A stretch of 7,022 nt of DNA from Magnetococcales bacterium (GTDB lineage Bacteria > Pseudomonadota > Magnetococcia > Magnetococcales > JADGCH01): assembly GCA_015228995.1 (NCBI GenBank), contig JADGCM010000089.1:1-7022 (forward strand), written 5' to 3'. A program made the position numbers and the translations under genes. The notes under the pieces were generated by a model that was not told where the DNA came from, searched no databases, and worked only from the letters and a program-made list of their open reading frames with translations. Every line of letters begins with the position of its first letter. Within the stretch, counting starts at the first letter, position 1. Positions 5,387 through 7,022 of this stretch are shown here, one piece after another.

Positions 5387-5484
5387 CCCTCACCCATGGC
5401 CCCCCTCTTCCGCTTGGCGAGGGGGCCGTGGTATGGCTTCAGGAGTCCCCTCGCCCGAAGGGGGAGGGGACTTAGGGATGAAGG
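5387..5484. repeat. GC-rich palindromic intergenic repeat, copy 3 (diverged)
   Basis: This 98-bp unit has the same plan as copies 1 and 2: CCCTCACCC at the left end (5387-5395), GGGATGAAGG at the right (5475-5484), and two hairpins between. The first pairs CATGGCCCCCCTC (5395-5407) with GAGGGGGCCGTG (5419-5430); the second pairs GTCCCCTCGCCC (5445-5456) with GGGGGAGGGGAC (5460-5471) around a GAA loop, with one mismatch in twelve. The stem sequences differ from those of copies 1 and 2, and only fragments of the linker are similar. No T-tract follows, so termination of actP here is not shown. Confidence 0.75.
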
Positions 5485-5503
5485 CTAACATGAGGCTATC
5501 TCC

Positions 5504-7022
5504 ATGAATCTGCATAATCCTCGTAGTTTCATCGCCGCGATTCAGCCCTTTGACCGTCTGCGTGAACAGGAGATGGCACGGCTACTGGATGCCTTGGATA
5601 TCCAGTTTTTTCCCCGCGAACACGTCGTTCTTAAAGCTGGTGATACGCCAGAGTGTCTCTATATCATCATCAAGGGCGTGGTTCGTGAGGAAGACGCCGA
5701 GGGCTTGGTCGCTTTTCACGGCCCAGAAGATCTGTTCGACCCCACAGCATTGATCGCTGGTTCTACTCACCACTTTTTCACCGTGATGGAGGAGTTGCTC
5801 TGTTACACCTTACCACGGCAATTGTTCCTTGAATTAGCCCGCTTTAGCCGCACTTTCCAAGATTATTTCTTTCAAAACCTCAGTCAGAAAATCGCTGATT
5901 TGCAGCACAGCCGCTCCGATCACGACATCAACCCGCTGATGATGTCACGCATCAAGGACATTGAATTGCGTCCGGCACAGCGTATTCAAGCCACCGACTC
6001 GATCCGTGATGCGGCATCTCTAATGAAGACTCACAAAACCGATGCCTTGTTGGTCCGTTTTGCCGATCATACCGGGATTGTTACCGGCAGTGACATTCGT
6101 AACGCTCTGGCATTGGTGGAATTAAGCCCGCGTGATGAAGTTGGCCTGATCGCCAGCCACGTCATCACCACAATTAATGTGGATGACTATCTATTCAACG
6201 CCCTACTACAGATGACCCGTCATGAAATTTCACGCTTATTAGTGGTCCACGGCGAAGAACAAGTTGGTTTTCTCGAACTGGTCGACGTGTTGAGCTTTTG
6301 GTCAAACCAATCTCATTTTATTTTGGGGCGTATCGACCGCGCTAACTCACTGGATGAATTGCGGGCGGCGTCAGATAAAATCCCGTTTATGGTCCAACAG
6401 CTCCATGGTAAAGGGGTCAAAATTCGTTATGTGGCCCGTCTGGTGCGTGAGTTAAACCGCCGCATAATGGTAAAGATCTACACCCTATTGGCCCCACCTG
6501 CCGTTATTGATAACAGTGTCTTGATCGTCATGGGCAGTGAGGGTCGTGGTGAACAGTTGCTCAAGACCGACCAAGACAATGCCATGATCCTCCGCGACGG
6601 TTTTAATTATCCCGCCATGGAGTCCCTTCGCCAGCAACTGGCGGCAGCGATGGAATCTCTCGGCTTTCCCTCTTGTCCGGGTGGTATCATGCTCTCTAAT
6701 GATGGTTGGTGTGCCAATTGGTCCCATTTTTACGCTATGATCCAAAACTGGATTCAAAGTGGTGATGCCAACAGCCTGATGAATCTAGCCATTTTTTATG
6801 ATGCCGTTCCTGTTGCCGGCGATCCACAACTACTGCAACGACTCAAAAAGGAAATGATGGCCCTCCTGCCAGACGACCGGGCTTTCTTTTCGCGTTTTGC
6901 CAAGGCGACCATTACCTTTGACACGCCGTTAACACTGTTCTCCAATTTTATTGTCGAGAAGGCTGGTGCGGATAAAAATCACCTTGATGTCAAAAAAGGG
7001 GGGATTTTTCCGATTGTGCATG
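5504..7022 (+). CDS. DUF294/CBS-domain nucleotidyltransferase family protein (partial, 3' end cut by window)
   Basis: The frame is open from ATG 5504, with GAGG at 5492-5495 as its ribosome site, through the window end: 506 complete codons of a family usually a little over 600 residues. Domains in order: a cyclic-nucleotide-binding-like domain (about 10-130) with the turn AGDTPECLYIIIKGVV at 45-60; a CBS pair (about 150-275); a DUF294 nucleotidyltransferase domain with GSEGRGEQ (344-351) and TDQDN (355-359), whose D356 and D358 are the probable metal ligands, plus CPGGIM; and the start of the C-terminal DUF294 domain (NLAIFYDAVPVAGDP). The resemblance is to GlnD-type uridylyltransferases, so nucleotidyl transfer to a protein or small molecule is inferred; the substrate is unknown. 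The cNMP domain lacks the arginine-containing phosphate-binding segment of CRP, so its ligand is doubtful. Genes of this family commonly accompany actP, often with a DnaQ-like exonuclease downstream, which is outside this window. Confidence 0.88.
   Translation, partial: MNLHNPRSFIAAIQPFDRLREQEMARLLDALDIQFFPREHVVLKAGDTPECLYIIIKGVVREEDAEGLVAFHGPEDLFDPTALIAGSTHHFFTVMEELLCYTLPRQLFLELARFSRTFQDYFFQNLSQKIADLQHSRSDHDINPLMMSRIKDIELRPAQRIQATDSIRDAASLMKTHKTDALLVRFADHTGIVTGSDIRNALALVELSPRDEVGLIASHVITTINVDDYLFNALLQMTRHEISRLLVVHGEEQVGFLELVDVLSFWSNQSHFILGRIDRANSLDELRAASDKIPFMVQQLHGKGVKIRYVARLVRELNRRIMVKIYTLLAPPAVIDNSVLIVMGSEGRGEQLLKTDQDNAMILRDGFNYPAMESLRQQLAAAMESLGFPSCPGGIMLSNDGWCANWSHFYAMIQNWIQSGDANSLMNLAIFYDAVPVAGDPQLLQRLKKEMMALLPDDRAFFSRFAKATITFDTPLTLFSNFIVEKAGADKNHLDVKKGGIFPIVH

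Overview
The window looks like a chromosomal segment of a gammaproteobacterium. The reasons are full-length EF-P, EpmA, YjcH (DUF485) and ActP proteins that align closely with my recollection of the E. coli proteins, Shine-Dalgarno-led genes all on the + strand, and moderate GC. The intergenic gaps carry GC-rich, hairpin-forming repeats of the CCCTCACCC...GGGTGAGGG kind. Genus cannot be told from the sequence; no search was run.

Layout: (1) 1-501: a short leader with a possible 17-codon ORF, then a small HNH-endonuclease-fold protein. (2) 502-1338: mrp, a P-loop Fe-S carrier ATPase without the N-terminal MIP18/DUF59 domain. (3) 1339-1545: a gap holding a ~105-bp palindromic repeat, possibly nested in a larger MITE-like unit with 10-bp direct flanks. 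(4) 1546-2121: efp, elongation factor P. (5) 2129-2225: a second copy of the same repeat, inverted relative to the first, filling the efp-epmA gap and supplying the epmA ribosome binding site and start codon. (6) 2218-3195: epmA, the EF-P beta-lysyltransferase. (7) 3192-3337: a near-consensus sigma70 promoter overlapping the epmA stop, and an AT-rich leader with a 10-codon ORF. (8) 3338-5367: yjcH and actP, overlapping by 4 bases and encoding an inner-membrane acetate/cation symport system. (9) 5387-5484: a third, diverged repeat. (10) 5504 to the window end: a truncated DUF294 protein (cNMP-like, CBS pair, nucleotidyltransferase), open past base 7022.

Two functional units are visible. efp and epmA make the substrate and the enzyme of EF-P lysylation, which helps ribosomes pass polyproline stretches; the partner epmB is not in this window. 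yjcH, actP and the DUF294 gene form a unit often seen together in proteobacteria, joining acetate uptake to a putative regulatory nucleotidyltransferase. I see no evidence for a wholly new system. The most unusual points are the inverted repeats bracketing efp, the repeat-derived and probably structured epmA start site, and the strong promoter with a mini-ORF leader in front of yjcH-actP.
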